Below are positions 20,379 to 30,034 of a stretch of 64,000 nucleotides of DNA, piece after piece. A program made the position numbers and the translations under genes. The notes below the pieces were generated by a model, which worked only from the letters and a program-made list of their open reading frames with translations, was not told the origin of the DNA and ran no database searches. The DNA comes from Cupriavidus pauculus (lineage in GTDB: Bacteria > Pseudomonadota > Gammaproteobacteria > Burkholderiales > Burkholderiaceae), in the NCBI RefSeq assembly GCF_008801835.1, contig NZ_VZOW01000017.1, forward strand, positions 62,001-126,000, written 5' to 3'. Each line of letters opens with the position of its first letter. The first letter of the stretch is position 1.

Positions 20379-21368
20379 ATGCGCGACAGAATCCTTGCCG
20401 TCTATGACACGCTGCGCCCGTCCGAACGCCGCCTGGCCGATTACGTGGCGCGGCACGGCGCGAGCGTCATCCGCTTGTCCATGCCGGAACTTGCCGAGCG
20501 CGCCGGCGTTTCGCAGCCGACCATCGCCCGCTTTTGCGCCGCACTCGGCTACGACGGCTTCAAGGAATTCAAGCTGCAGTTCGCGCAGAACGTTGGTGGC
20601 GGCACGCCATTCGTTCATCAGGACGTGCAGGCCGACGACCGGCCGGCTGACATCGCGGGCAAGGTATTCGACCGCACCATCGCCACGTTGATGAGCGTGC
20701 GCAACGCGCTCTCGGCGGACCAGATCGAACACGGCATCCGCCTGCTTGCCAACGCGCGTCGCATCGAGTTCTATGGCTGCGGCAACTCGGGAATCGTGGC
20801 GCTCGATATTCAGCATAAGTTTTTCCGCCTCGGCATTCCCACCACCGCCTATTCGGATTCCCATGTATTCAGCATGTCGGCCGCGCTGCTGCGCCCCGGC
20901 GATGTTGCCGTTCTGGTATCCAACAGCGGCCGCACCTGGGACATGCTGGCTGCGGCCACGCTTGCGCGAAGCAGTGGCGCAAGTGTGCTGGCGCTGACGC
21001 ACAGCGGATCGCCGCTCGCCAAGCTGGCCGACGTCTGCGTTTTTTCGGACGTCGAGGAAGATAGCGAGGTGTACACGCCGATGACTTCGCGGATCAGCCA
21101 CCTGGTGCTGGGCGACGTGCTCGCCGCCGGCGTGGCGCTGGAGCGCGCCGAGACCGTCGCCGCTGGGCTGCAGCGCGCCAAGGCGCATTTGCGCGAACGC
21201 CGCATTGCGGGCGCGGAGCCCGCGCCTCTCGTCGCCGATATCGCCGGCGCGTCGGCCGACGGCGGCACCCCCAAAGCCCAACCGCCAAAACCGGCCCGCC
21301 CGACCAAGGGACGGGAAGTGCGGCACGCCGTGCCGCCTGCACGGAAAACGCGCGGAAAGAACGCATAG
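20379..21368 (+). CDS. hexR: RpiR-family regulator, HexR-like
   Basis: A 329-residue RpiR-family transcription factor. The N-terminal winged helix-turn-helix contains LSMPELAERAGVSQPTIARF and CAALGYDGFKEFKLQ; the C-terminal SIS sugar-phosphate domain runs from about residue 125 (RIEFYGCGNSGIVALDIQHK) and includes VAVLVSNSGRTWDML. Divergence from edd and paired TGTAGA-N3-TCTACA sites support HexR, repressor of Entner-Doudoroff genes. The last ~45 residues (Pro-, Ala- and basic-rich, ending RKTRGKNA) go beyond the usual HexR end and look disordered. The symbol rests on context as well as sequence. Confidence 0.85.
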   Translation: MRDRILAVYDTLRPSERRLADYVARHGASVIRLSMPELAERAGVSQPTIARFCAALGYDGFKEFKLQFAQNVGGGTPFVHQDVQADDRPADIAGKVFDRTIATLMSVRNALSADQIEHGIRLLANARRIEFYGCGNSGIVALDIQHKFFRLGIPTTAYSDSHVFSMSAALLRPGDVAVLVSNSGRTWDMLAAATLARSSGASVLALTHSGSPLAKLADVCVFSDVEEDSEVYTPMTSRISHLVLGDVLAAGVALERAETVAAGLQRAKAHLRERRIAGAEPAPLVADIAGASADGGTPKAQPPKPARPTKGREVRHAVPPARKTRGKNA

Positions 21369-21401
21369 ATCGAGATTCATTGCGTCAGCCATTTCGTTCG
21401 C

Positions 21402-24023
21402 TCAGCGCTGCATTGGCGGAACATCGCGCCAGTATCGGCGATGCAGTTCCCGATACGCCTGCACGACATAGCGCTCCTTGTCCGTGACCACGGACACTGC
21501 GCCGGTTTCGTCGGTGCGATACCGGGCGATGTCGGCGCGCTTGTAGCGCAGCCAGACATCGGCGCGAGGATGTTGGTAGCGGTTGGCGAAACCGAGCTGG
21601 AATATCGCGATTTCCGGGCGCACGGCACGCAGGAATGCCGCATGCGACGATGTGCCGCTTCCGTGATGCGGCGCGAGCAAAATGTCAGCGCGATAGTCCT
21701 GCGGCGACTTGCGCCTGATCAGCGCCCGCTCCTCTCGTTCGCTGATATCCCCCGTCAGCAGGGCGCTGCGATGCGCCGTCGCGATGCGCAGCACACAGCT
21801 TCGGCCATTGCTGCTCACTGTGGCTTGCGACAGCGCGTCTTCGGGCGGATGAATGATCTCGAATGCCACGCCATCCCACTTCCAGCGGCGGCCCTCGGCG
21901 CAAGGCTGCCACTCGAGGTCGCCGCCCTGCAATAGCGCATGATCGCGCGGTGCGCCTGTAAGACCCTGCGCCACGGACACGGCCTTTAGCACGTCCCGCG
22001 CGCCGCCCGCATGGTCCGCATCCTCGTGGCTGATCATCACCATGTCGAGTTGCCGGACGCCACTGGCCCGCAAGAACGGCACGATGACCTGGCCGCCCGC
22101 GCTGGAGCCGGACGCATATGCCGGGCCTGCGTCATAGAGCATCGCATGCGCGCGCGTTTCCACAAGGACCGCCGTACCCTGCCCCACGTCGATCGCTGTC
22201 ATACGGAACTCGCCCTTCGCAACGGATTCACGCATGCCAGCCAGAATCGGGATCATCGCCAGCACGCCCGCGCCGCGCACCACGGCTTTGCGCGGCATGG
22301 CCACCAGACCCAGCCGACGTGCCCGTTGCCGCCACCACGCCAGGTGGTCCGATGCATTCGATCCATTCGATGCCTTAGATATCGCAAGCGGCAACGGCGT
22401 CAGTACCAGCACAATCCCGCAGAGCGACAACACGGTGGCGATGATCCCCGGCTGTGCTGCTTCCCAAACCGCCCACGATGGGCGCGCCAGCCACGCCAGT
22501 CCATCGATGAGGTACACGAGCACCCCATGCGCGACGCCAAGCACGACCGCCGACCATGCCTGCGGCAATACAGCGCCCGTCAGCGCTAGCGGTGTCACCA
22601 GCAGACTGATGACGGGAATCGCCACAGCGTTGGCAAGGATCGACACCACCGAAACCTGCCCGAACAGCACCAGCGTCAACGGCACGAGTCCGATCGTCAC
22701 CGCGCATTGGGTCCGCGCAGCACCGCTTAGCGCTGCGCGCCAGCTTTCCGGCAACCACGCCGCCGCTTTCGCCGCCACGCTTCGCCCGCCTGCGCGCTTG
22801 AGCGAGGACGGTGGCCCGGCGCGCGCAAGCTCCTGATCGGAATCGCCTTGCGCATGCAGGAAAATTACCGCGACGGCGCCAAACGACAACCAGAAGCCGG
22901 GCAGCATCACGGCCCAGGGATCGATCGCAATGGCCAGCGCCGCGGCCCAGATCAGGACCAACGACGCTGGCGGGCAGCGATTCCCCCACAGCGCAATCGC
23001 CGCCACGGCGAGCATGGTCACCGTGCGCAGCGCAGGAATCTGCATGCCGGCAATCGCGCCGTACACCAGGGCCAACAGCAGCGCCGCAACCTGTGCGGCC
23101 TTCTGCGCGGGCCAGAGCAAAGGCAGCGGTCTGCGCATTCGACCGCCAAATCCGAACGAGCGTCGCCACAGCAGCCGCGCGCTTGCCCCGGCAAGGCCCG
23201 CGGTCATGGTGATATGAAGCCCGGATATGCTGACCAGATGCGCAATGCCGGTCCGTCGGAATACATCCCAGTCCGCCGGCGAAATGCCGCGCTGATCGCC
23301 GATGACAAGCGCCAGCAATATCGGCCCGAACCGCGCATTCTCAGGCAGAGACGCGCGCAGGTGATCGCGTATCCGGGCCCGCAGTATGGTCACGCGGACA
23401 GCCGTCGGAACAGGCCGAGCACCCGATGCCGTCGCGCCTGTGGCAGGGAGCGCCGCGCCTGCGCTCACGTAGCCAGTCGCATCGATGTCCTGCGACAGCA
23501 GCCAGTACGCATAGTCGAAGCCATGAGGGTTGGCAAGACCGCGGGGGCGTCGCAAGCGAACGGTCATCCTGTAGCGCTGCCCTGGTTGCAACTGCTCGGG
23601 CGGGTCCTGCCACGTCAGGATCAGATGCTGGGGCGTTGTGCGCCGTCGCGCTGCTTCGGGCATTGCGGTGGCGGGCCAGGACTCGACAAGAAAGACGAAG
23701 CGCGTGCCGTGAGCGGCCGTATCAGGCAAACCTGCGACGACGCCATCGATCTCGACGTCGCGGCCGGTCAGCCCGGGATCGATCCAGCGTGCGAGCCGCA
23801 CTTCAGCGCGACATGCCGCCCAGGCAAAACCGAGCAGGCATGCCACGGCCATGCACAGCGCGATCCGCATCCATGCTGCGCGCGATCCATGCATGCGCCA
23901 GGCCACAAGCGACAACGCCGCTGCGATGCCGCCCCCGGCCGCCAATAGCCGGCCCGCCGGCAGCGCCGACTGCTGTTGCAGCAGCCAGCAGCCCGCCACG
24001 AATGCCAGCAGCACTGCACGCAT
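21402..24023 (-). CDS. comEC: ComEC/Rec2 DNA-uptake channel protein
   Basis: An 873-residue inner-membrane ComEC/Rec2, which carries single-stranded DNA across the membrane in natural transformation. The order is N-terminal DUF4131-like part with membrane helices, the competence core (IAHLVSISGLHITMTAGLAG is its signature, about residues 260-280) with further helices, and a C-terminal metallo-beta-lactamase domain with VISHEDADHAGGARDVL (metal ligands) and LLAPHHGSGTSSHAAF. Full length suggests it is intact. It lies 122 bases after tatD on the same strand and converges with hexR. Confidence 0.93.
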   Translation of the reverse strand: MRAVLLAFVAGCWLLQQQSALPAGRLLAAGGGIAAALSLVAWRMHGSRAAWMRIALCMAVACLLGFAWAACRAEVRLARWIDPGLTGRDVEIDGVVAGLPDTAAHGTRFVFLVESWPATAMPEAARRRTTPQHLILTWQDPPEQLQPGQRYRMTVRLRRPRGLANPHGFDYAYWLLSQDIDATGYVSAGAALPATGATASGARPVPTAVRVTILRARIRDHLRASLPENARFGPILLALVIGDQRGISPADWDVFRRTGIAHLVSISGLHITMTAGLAGASARLLWRRSFGFGGRMRRPLPLLWPAQKAAQVAALLLALVYGAIAGMQIPALRTVTMLAVAAIALWGNRCPPASLVLIWAAALAIAIDPWAVMLPGFWLSFGAVAVIFLHAQGDSDQELARAGPPSSLKRAGGRSVAAKAAAWLPESWRAALSGAARTQCAVTIGLVPLTLVLFGQVSVVSILANAVAIPVISLLVTPLALTGAVLPQAWSAVVLGVAHGVLVYLIDGLAWLARPSWAVWEAAQPGIIATVLSLCGIVLVLTPLPLAISKASNGSNASDHLAWWRQRARRLGLVAMPRKAVVRGAGVLAMIPILAGMRESVAKGEFRMTAIDVGQGTAVLVETRAHAMLYDAGPAYASGSSAGGQVIVPFLRASGVRQLDMVMISHEDADHAGGARDVLKAVSVAQGLTGAPRDHALLQGGDLEWQPCAEGRRWKWDGVAFEIIHPPEDALSQATVSSNGRSCVLRIATAHRSALLTGDISEREERALIRRKSPQDYRADILLAPHHGSGTSSHAAFLRAVRPEIAIFQLGFANRYQHPRADVWLRYKRADIARYRTDETGAVSVVTDKERYVVQAYRELHRRYWRDVPPMQR

Positions 24024-24145
24024 CGGAGGTCCCCATCAGTTATCGATGGGCGTAGTTGTACCGCGTAAGCGCAGGCAAAAACGTGTCCGCGCGATACGTC
24101 GATGTGTCAATGAGTTAAATCTGCGAGATGTCGCTTGTCGGCGGC

Positions 24146-24985
24146 TCAACGCGGCGCCATGATGTCCGCGAAGGCTGCCAGTCGAGGCAGCGCCGCCAAG
24201 GAGTTGCGCCACATGATGTCTGCGAGATCGCGCTGCGCCAGCCCGCGCAGTCCGGCCACCACGTCCGCCACGCCCGCCACTTCAGCGGGTGTGTTGCGCG
24301 CCTTGTGTTGCTCGCCGAACTGGTCGTCCGACAGCCACGCAGGCGCGATGTCGGGCGCATCGGTCTCGAGCACGATCGCCTCGATCGGCACGTCTACCGC
24401 AAGCCGGCGAATCTGCTTGGCGCGCGAAAAGGTGACATTGCCGCCAAACCCGAGCTTCATGCCATGTTCGATATAGCGACGCGCCTGCTCATGGCTGCCA
24501 TTGAACGCGTGGGCAATGCCCTGTCGAACACCCACGCGGCGCAACTGTGCGTAGACCTGATCCTGAGATTTGCGCACATGCAGCAACACGGGAAGGTCAA
24601 ACTCGCGCGCGATCTTGAGCTGCTCCACGTAAAGCCAGGTCTGGTGCGCAGCGTCCAGCCCGGACACGAAGAAGTCGAGCCCGATCTCGCCGATGGCGAC
24701 CAGTCGAGGATCATCGATCGATGCGGCCACTTCGCGTCGCAGCGCGTCAAGATCCGACTGCCCCGCACCGGGCGTACAGAGCGGATGAATGCCAAGCGCG
24801 TAGACGCATTGCGGAGCATTCCCGGACTGGCCGTGGGCGAGCGCCCGCACGGCGTCAAAGTTGGATACCGCGACGGCGGGCAGCACGATGCCGGAGATGC
24901 CCGCCGCGCATGCGGCCGCCATGACGCTCGGGCGGTCCGCATCGAATTCCCTGGCGTCAAGATGGCAGTGGGTGTCGATCCACAT
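24146..24985 (-). CDS. TatD family metal-dependent hydrolase
   Basis: A 279-residue TatD-family TIM-barrel enzyme. MWIDTHCHLDAREFD gives the HxH metal site; AIGEIGLDF, LPVLLHVRKS, and VLETDAPDIAPAW give the later Glu, His and Asp ligands. Family members are 3'-exonucleases or DNases with two divalent metals and act in the cytoplasm. AxxD-type residues and length are normal. It starts 27 bases after lolD ends, so it likely shares its transcript with lolC-lolD. Confidence 0.92.
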   Translation of the reverse strand: MWIDTHCHLDAREFDADRPSVMAAACAAGISGIVLPAVAVSNFDAVRALAHGQSGNAPQCVYALGIHPLCTPGAGQSDLDALRREVAASIDDPRLVAIGEIGLDFFVSGLDAAHQTWLYVEQLKIAREFDLPVLLHVRKSQDQVYAQLRRVGVRQGIAHAFNGSHEQARRYIEHGMKLGFGGNVTFSRAKQIRRLAVDVPIEAIVLETDAPDIAPAWLSDDQFGEQHKARNTPAEVAGVADVVAGLRGLAQRDLADIMWRNSLAALPRLAAFADIMAPR

Positions 24986-25012
24986 GATGGCGGAGATCCC
25001 GGGCGAAAAAGG

Positions 25013-25759
25013 TCAGCGTTCCGGATGCAACAGGCCGTCGCGCAGCCGGAAGATGCGGTCGCAGCGGCCTGCCAGTTCCATGTCGTGCGTCACGATCACG
25101 AAACTGGTGCCGAGCGTGCGCGAGAGCTCGAGCATCAGGTCATAGACACCGCCGGCGGTGTGGTCGTCGAGGTTGCCCGTGGGCTCGTCGGCAAGCACAC
25201 AAGCCGGCTGTCCGACCAGCGCCCGTGCCACGGCCACGCGTTGACGCTCGCCTCCGGACAGCTCGCCGGGGCGGTGCTTCGATCGCTTGCCAAGGCCAAC
25301 GCGTTCGAGCATGGCTTGCGCGGCGTCACGCGCCTCGCGCTCCGGCAGCCCCCGGATGCGCATCGGCATCGCAACGTTATCGAGCGCCGTGAACTCGGGA
25401 AGCAGATGGTGGAACTGATAGACAAAGCCGAGCGAGCGGTTGCGCACGATATTGCGCTCTTTCTCGCGCAGCGCCGTAAAGGGCTTGCCGTGCAACGCCA
25501 CGCGCCCGGAGTCAGGGTTGTCGAGCCCGCCCAGCACATGCAACAAGGTGGATTTACCCGATCCGGAGGCGCCCACGATCGCCACCTTTTCCCCGGCATG
25601 GATGCGCACGTCCACGCCGCGCAAGACTTCTACGTCGAGCCCGCCCTGGCGAAATCGCTTGGTCAATCCTTCGGCGACCAGCACGGGCGCGCCGGCCTGC
25701 GCCGAAGCGTGTGGCGCCACTGGCGCGGACACATCCTGAAGCAGCGTCGAATCACTCAT
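25013..25759 (-). CDS. lolD: Lipoprotein-releasing ABC transporter ATPase LolD
   Basis: A 248-residue ABC ATPase that powers release of outer-membrane lipoproteins from the inner membrane to LolA. Walker A is [16 protein letters not shown], the LolD-type stretch [10 protein letters not shown] follows, the signature is [15 protein letters not shown] and Walker B is [12 protein letters not shown]. About 30 extra residues precede the ATPase core ([18 protein letters not shown]). Its ATG overlaps the stop of lolC by eight bases, a sign of translational coupling. Confidence 0.95.
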   Translation of the reverse strand: MSDSTLLQDVSAPVAPHASAQAGAPVLVAEGLTKRFRQGGLDVEVLRGVDVRIHAGEKVAIVGASGSGKSTLLHVLGGLDNPDSGRVALHGKPFTALREKERNIVRNRSLGFVYQFHHLLPEFTALDNVAMPMRIRGLPEREARDAAQAMLERVGLGKRSKHRPGELSGGERQRVAVARALVGQPACVLADEPTGNLDDHTAGGVYDLMLELSRTLGTSFVIVTHDMELAGRCDRIFRLRDGLLHPER

Positions 25760-27002
25760 AGCGCAGCGCCTCCGCCGGATTTACGCGGGCCGCACGCCAG
25801 CTCGGATAGATCGTGGCCAGGGTGGCCAATACAAAGGAAATGATGCCGATGGTGGCGATGTCGTTCACGCGGGGATCCGAGGGCAATTCGCTGATGAAAT
25901 AGATATCTTTTGGCAGAAACTGCACATGCAGCACCCGTTCGATAAACGGCACGATCACGTCGATATTGGTGGCGATCAGCGTGCCGCCCAGCACGCCCAG
26001 CAATGTACCGATAAAGCCGATGGCCACGCCCTGAACAATAAAGATCTTCATGATCGATCGCGGCTGGGCGCCCATCGTCCGCAGGATGGCGATGTCCGGC
26101 TGCTTGTCGGTCACCGTCATCACGAGCGTCGAAACAAGGTTGAAGGCGGCAACCGCAATGATCAGCGTGAGGATGATGAACATCATGCGTTTTTCGGTCT
26201 GCACCGCCGCAAACCAGTTGCGGTTCTGCTTGGACCAGTCGCGCAGATACAGGTCGCCGCTCATCGTGGTGGCGAGATCCTGCGCCACCTGGGGCGCGCG
26301 CTGCATGTCCTGCAGCTTCAGGCGCACGCCCGTCGGACCGTTCTGGCGGAACAGCACCTCTGCGTCCTCCATGTTGACCAGCGCAAGCGCACTGTCGAAT
26401 TCATAGTGACCCGAGGAAAAAATGCCGCTGACGGTGAATTGCTTGAGGCGTGGCAGGATGCCGGCCGGCGTGATGGTGCCCTGCGGCGCCACCAGCGTCA
26501 CCTTGTCGCCCACCCGTACGCCCAGCGCATTGGCCAGTTCGCTGCCCAGCGCGATATCGAAGCCGCCGGGCACCAGCGTGTTCATGCTGCCCGCGCGGAA
26601 CTGGCTGGCGACATCGGACACCTTGGGTTCCTGCGCAGGATCTACGCCTCGCAGCAGCACGCCGCGCACGGCGTCGTCGCGGGTAAGCATCGCCTGGGCG
26701 GCCACATACGGCGCGGCGCCGATGACTTCCTTGTTGCGCTCGGCTTCGGCGGCCGTCTTCTGCCAGTCCTGCAGCGGTCCGGCGCCGATGACTTCGATGT
26801 GCGAGAGCACCGACAGCATGCGATCCCGCACTTCCTTCTGAAAACCGTTCATGACCGACAGCACCACAATCAGCGCCGCCACGCCCAGCGCAATGCCAAG
26901 CATCGAGATCATCGAAATGAACGAAATGAACGTGTTGCGGCTGGCGCGCTTGCTCGCGCGGGTATATCGCCAGCCGATCTGCCACTCGTAAGGAAAGTTC
27001 AA
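25752..27002 (-). CDS. Lipoprotein-releasing ABC transporter permease LolC/LolE
   Basis: A 416-residue inner-membrane permease of the LolCE complex. It begins [20 protein letters not shown] and has four predicted membrane helices: one near residue 30 ([20 protein letters not shown]) and three near the C-terminus, with a large periplasmic domain between. The start is taken as TTG at 27002, with AGGA eight bases upstream, because no ATG in frame gives the family N-terminus; the open frame continues far upstream without family sequence. Only one permease gene is present, so a LolCE-hybrid (LolF-like) arrangement is possible. Confidence 0.92.
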   Translation of the reverse strand: MNFPYEWQIGWRYTRASKRASRNTFISFISMISMLGIALGVAALIVVLSVMNGFQKEVRDRMLSVLSHIEVIGAGPLQDWQKTAAEAERNKEVIGAAPYVAAQAMLTRDDAVRGVLLRGVDPAQEPKVSDVASQFRAGSMNTLVPGGFDIALGSELANALGVRVGDKVTLVAPQGTITPAGILPRLKQFTVSGIFSSGHYEFDSALALVNMEDAEVLFRQNGPTGVRLKLQDMQRAPQVAQDLATTMSGDLYLRDWSKQNRNWFAAVQTEKRMMFIILTLIIAVAAFNLVSTLVMTVTDKQPDIAILRTMGAQPRSIMKIFIVQGVAIGFIGTLLGVLGGTLIATNIDVIVPFIERVLHVQFLPKDIYFISELPSDPRVNDIATIGIISFVLATLATIYPSWRAARVNPAEALRYE

Positions 27003-27104
27003 GAGGAGTCCTGTTGTTCTAGAAACGCGTCGGCGCCTGGCATGACCGCCCCGAAAGACGGAAATGTGGCGCCGGCCAGCCGGAAGTTTACAATCTCGGC
27101 AACC

Positions 27105-28238
27105 ATGATGACGCACCTGACCCTGATTGTGCCTTTTTCCGTCCCACCTGGCGCCGGCGACGACGCCACGGACGATGTCGTTCCCGGCGCGGTACTGCGG
27201 CAGTTGGAGTTGCCCGCGCTCGGAAAGTTGCTGACCCGCGCCACCCCGGGCCCGCGCGAGAACCACGATGATCCCTATCTGCGCACGCTGCCGCAAGAGC
27301 GCTGGCTGGCCGGCCGCGCCGGGCTGGACACCGTGCGGGTGCCGACTGCGCCCTTTATGCGTCTGGCCGACCATGCCGCTGCGGGGTCGGCGGCCAACCA
27401 GGCGGCGGCCGGGGCAATCGAGCCTGCCGGTGCGTGGGCCTGTCTCCAGCCGGTGCATATCCATGCGGCGCGCGATCACCTGGTCCTGATGCATCCCGAC
27501 CAGTTGGCCATCCGTGCCGACGAGGCCGCCGCGCTGCGTGCGGCGATCGACGACCTCCTTGCCGAAGCCGGCATCCCGCTCGATGCGCCCCATCCGGCGC
27601 GCTGGTATGTGCCCGAGGGCGTCTTTGGCGATCTGGTGGCCACCACGCCCGTGCGCGCCACTGGGCGCAACATCGATATCTGGATGCAGGCCGGCGCGCG
27701 GGCGCGCGAATGGCGGCGGCTGCAGAACGAAATCCAGATGACGTGGCACGACCATCCGGTCAACGCCGCGCGCGAAACCGAAGGCAAACTTCCGATCAAC
27801 TCGGTGTGGCTGCACGGCGGCGGGGCGGCCGCGCCGGTTGCCCGGCTTGCCGATATTGTGCTCGCCGAAGATCCGTTCCTGGCCGGGCTGGCGCTGGCGG
27901 GCGGCAGCCGGCTGGCCGCCCAGCCAGCGCGTTTCGCCGATATCGAACGCATCGACGGCTCCGTACTGACGATGCTCGCCGACGCCACCGAAGCGCATAT
28001 CGCCACCGACTGGGGCCTATGGATCGAACGGATGCACAGCCTGGACGCCGACTGGTTCCAGCCGGCGCTGGACGCGCTTGCCGCAGGCGGGCTCCAGGCC
28101 GTCACGCTGGTGCTCGGCGGCGAAAACCACTTTGCCGAATTCACCGTCACGCGCGCGGATCTGCGCAAGTTCTGGCGCGGCCTTGGCACGCGCGGGGACT
28201 GGCGCGCGCTGCTGTCCAATCTGGCGATGGCCGCCTGA
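27105..28238 (+). CDS. Cofactor-independent phosphoglycerate-mutase-like protein (COG4255)
   Basis: A 377-residue protein of the COG4255 group, described as distant relatives of cofactor-independent phosphoglycerate mutase. It opens MMTHLTLIVPFSVPP and includes NIDIWMQAGARAREWRRLQNE and NSVWLHGGGAAAP, both typical of the group in betaproteobacteria. Active-site metal ligands of true mutases are not obvious, so I do not claim mutase activity. It is divergent from lolC and is followed after 22 bases by recJ, with which it is probably co-transcribed. The start is the ATG at 27105; the long upstream frame overlaps lolC antisense. Confidence 0.75.
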   Translation: MMTHLTLIVPFSVPPGAGDDATDDVVPGAVLRQLELPALGKLLTRATPGPRENHDDPYLRTLPQERWLAGRAGLDTVRVPTAPFMRLADHAAAGSAANQAAAGAIEPAGAWACLQPVHIHAARDHLVLMHPDQLAIRADEAAALRAAIDDLLAEAGIPLDAPHPARWYVPEGVFGDLVATTPVRATGRNIDIWMQAGARAREWRRLQNEIQMTWHDHPVNAARETEGKLPINSVWLHGGGAAAPVARLADIVLAEDPFLAGLALAGGSRLAAQPARFADIERIDGSVLTMLADATEAHIATDWGLWIERMHSLDADWFQPALDALAAGGLQAVTLVLGGENHFAEFTVTRADLRKFWRGLGTRGDWRALLSNLAMAA

Positions 28239-28260
28239 TCCAAAACTACCGAACTCGCCC

Positions 28261-29961
28261 ATGACCCGGATTGCCATCCGTAACTATTCCGACGACCACG
28301 CGAACGCGCTGGCGGCCGCCGGACTGCATCCCACCCTCGCGCGGATCCTCTCGGCGCGCGGCGTGCTCAGCCCTTCCGAACTGGCCACCGATCTGCCCGA
28401 ACTGGTGCCACCATCGGCGATGAAGGGCATCGGCCACGCCGCCGAATACCTTGCCGACGCCATTGCCGCGAAACGCAAGCTGCTGATCGTGGCCGACTAC
28501 GATTGCGATGGCGCCACCGCTTGCGCGGTAGGGGTACGCGGCCTGCGGATGCTGGGGGCGCGCGTCGACTACATCGTGCCGAACCGCTTCGAGTATGGCT
28601 ATGGCCTGACGCCCGAAATCGTCGCACTGGCCGCCCAGCAACAGCCGGATGTGATTGTGACGGTCGACAACGGCATCGCCAGCGTCGACGGTGTGGCGGC
28701 GGCCAATATGCGCGGCATTGACGTCGTGGTGACCGATCACCATCTGCCCGGCGCGGTGTTGCCCGACGCGGCGGTGATCGTCAATCCGAACCAGCCGGGC
28801 TGCGAGTTTCCGAGCAAGAACCTGGCCGGCGTCGGCGTGATGTTCTACGTGCTGCTGGCGTTGCGGGCAGAACTGCGCAAGCGCGGCGTGTTTACACAAG
28901 CCACGCAGCCGCCGTTGCAAACGCTGCTGGACCTGGTTGCGCTGGGTACGGTAGCGGACGTCGTCAAGCTCGACACCAACAACCGGATCCTCGTTGCGCA
29001 AGGACTCAAGCGCATGCGCGCCGGCCGCATGCACGCCGGCGTCGCGGCGCTGTTCCGCGCCGCGGGACGCGAGGCGTCGCGCGCCAACACGTTCGATCTT
29101 GGGTTCGGACTCGGCCCGCGTCTGAATGCGGCGGGGCGGCTTGCCGACATGTCTCTCGGCATCGAATGCCTGCTTACCGACGACGCCAACCGCGCTTGGG
29201 AGATTGCGCAGGAACTGGACGGGATGAACCGCGAGCGGCGCGATATCGAGGCCGGCATGCAGCAGGAAGCCATGCAGATCCTGGAACAGCCGCTGGATGG
29301 GCTGGATCCCGCGTCGCGATATACGGTGAGCGTGTTCCACGAAACCTGGCACCAGGGTGTGATCGGCATCGTGGCGTCGCGGCTCAAGGAGAAATTTCAT
29401 CGTCCGACGATCACCTTCGCGCCTGGCGACGACGAGCATATCAAGGGCTCGGGCCGGTCGATTCCCGGATTTCACCTGCGCGATGCGCTGGATCTGGTGT
29501 CAAAACGGCACCCAGGGCTGCTGGTCAAGTTTGGCGGCCACGCAATGGCGGCCGGCCTGACCGTGCGCGCCGCGGATTTCGACACGTTTGTCGCCGCCTT
29601 CGAAGCGGTGGGTCGGGAATGGCTCAACGACGAACAACTGGCGCGCGTGATTGAAACCGACGGCGATATCGACGACACCTGCTTCTGTCCGGAATTTGTG
29701 ACGCTGCTCGAAGGCCATGTCTGGGGCCAGGGCTTTCCGCCGCCCACGTTCTCAGGCGAGTTTGATGTGCTGCGGCAGACGGTCCTGAAGGGAAAGCACC
29801 TGAAACTGCAACTGGGACGCGGTAGCCAGCGCTTCGACGCCATCTGGTTCAACCACCCGGACGCGCTGGACGGCGCCAGCGCCACGGTAGCCTATCGTCT
29901 CGACAACAACACCTTCAACGGGACGACGCGCGTGCAACTGGTGGTAGAGCACGCGCAATAA
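28261..29961 (+). CDS. recJ: Single-stranded-DNA exonuclease RecJ
   Basis: A 566-residue RecJ, a 5'-to-3' single-strand DNA exonuclease in recombination and mismatch repair. The DHH domain has VADYDCDGATACAVG (motif I), TVDNGIASVDG, VTDHHLPG (the DHH motif III) and LDLVALGTVADVV. The DHHA1-like part contains SIPGFHLRDAL and VKFGGHAMAAGLTV, the GGHxxAAG signature. Length matches E. coli RecJ (577). It follows the COG4255 gene by 22 bases. Its end is close to an 8-base tandem repeat tract. Confidence 0.97.
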   Translation: MTRIAIRNYSDDHANALAAAGLHPTLARILSARGVLSPSELATDLPELVPPSAMKGIGHAAEYLADAIAAKRKLLIVADYDCDGATACAVGVRGLRMLGARVDYIVPNRFEYGYGLTPEIVALAAQQQPDVIVTVDNGIASVDGVAAANMRGIDVVVTDHHLPGAVLPDAAVIVNPNQPGCEFPSKNLAGVGVMFYVLLALRAELRKRGVFTQATQPPLQTLLDLVALGTVADVVKLDTNNRILVAQGLKRMRAGRMHAGVAALFRAAGREASRANTFDLGFGLGPRLNAAGRLADMSLGIECLLTDDANRAWEIAQELDGMNRERRDIEAGMQQEAMQILEQPLDGLDPASRYTVSVFHETWHQGVIGIVASRLKEKFHRPTITFAPGDDEHIKGSGRSIPGFHLRDALDLVSKRHPGLLVKFGGHAMAAGLTVRAADFDTFVAAFEAVGREWLNDEQLARVIETDGDIDDTCFCPEFVTLLEGHVWGQGFPPPTFSGEFDVLRQTVLKGKHLKLQLGRGSQRFDAIWFNHPDALDGASATVAYRLDNNTFNGTTRVQLVVEHAQ

Positions 29962-29970
29962 CCGTTCCGC

Positions 29971-30034
29971 GGGTCAGCGGGTCAGCGGGTCAGCGGGTCA
30001 GCCGGTCAGACGGTCAGCCGGTCAGCCGGTCAGC
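29971..30034. repeat. Eight-copy, 8-bp tandem repeat
   Basis: Eight head-to-tail units of GGGTCAGC fill 64 bases: four perfect copies, then CGGTCAGA and three CGGTCAGC. The tract spans the gap between the convergent recJ and nlpD-like genes; the last unit contains the stop codon and last two coding bases of the latter. Unit length and number make copy-number change by slippage likely. Confidence 0.95.

Noticed and set aside
24128-25843. Long plus-strand frame (about 571 codons) opposite tatD and lolD
   Set aside because: Antisense shadow of well-recognised genes, with no family motif of its own.
25926-27104. Upstream open part of the COG4255 gene frame
   Set aside because: The family sequence starts at the ATG at 27105; the upstream part is antisense to lolC.
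29971-30034. CRISPR array
   Set aside because: Units are only 8 bases, head to tail, with no spacers and no cas genes.
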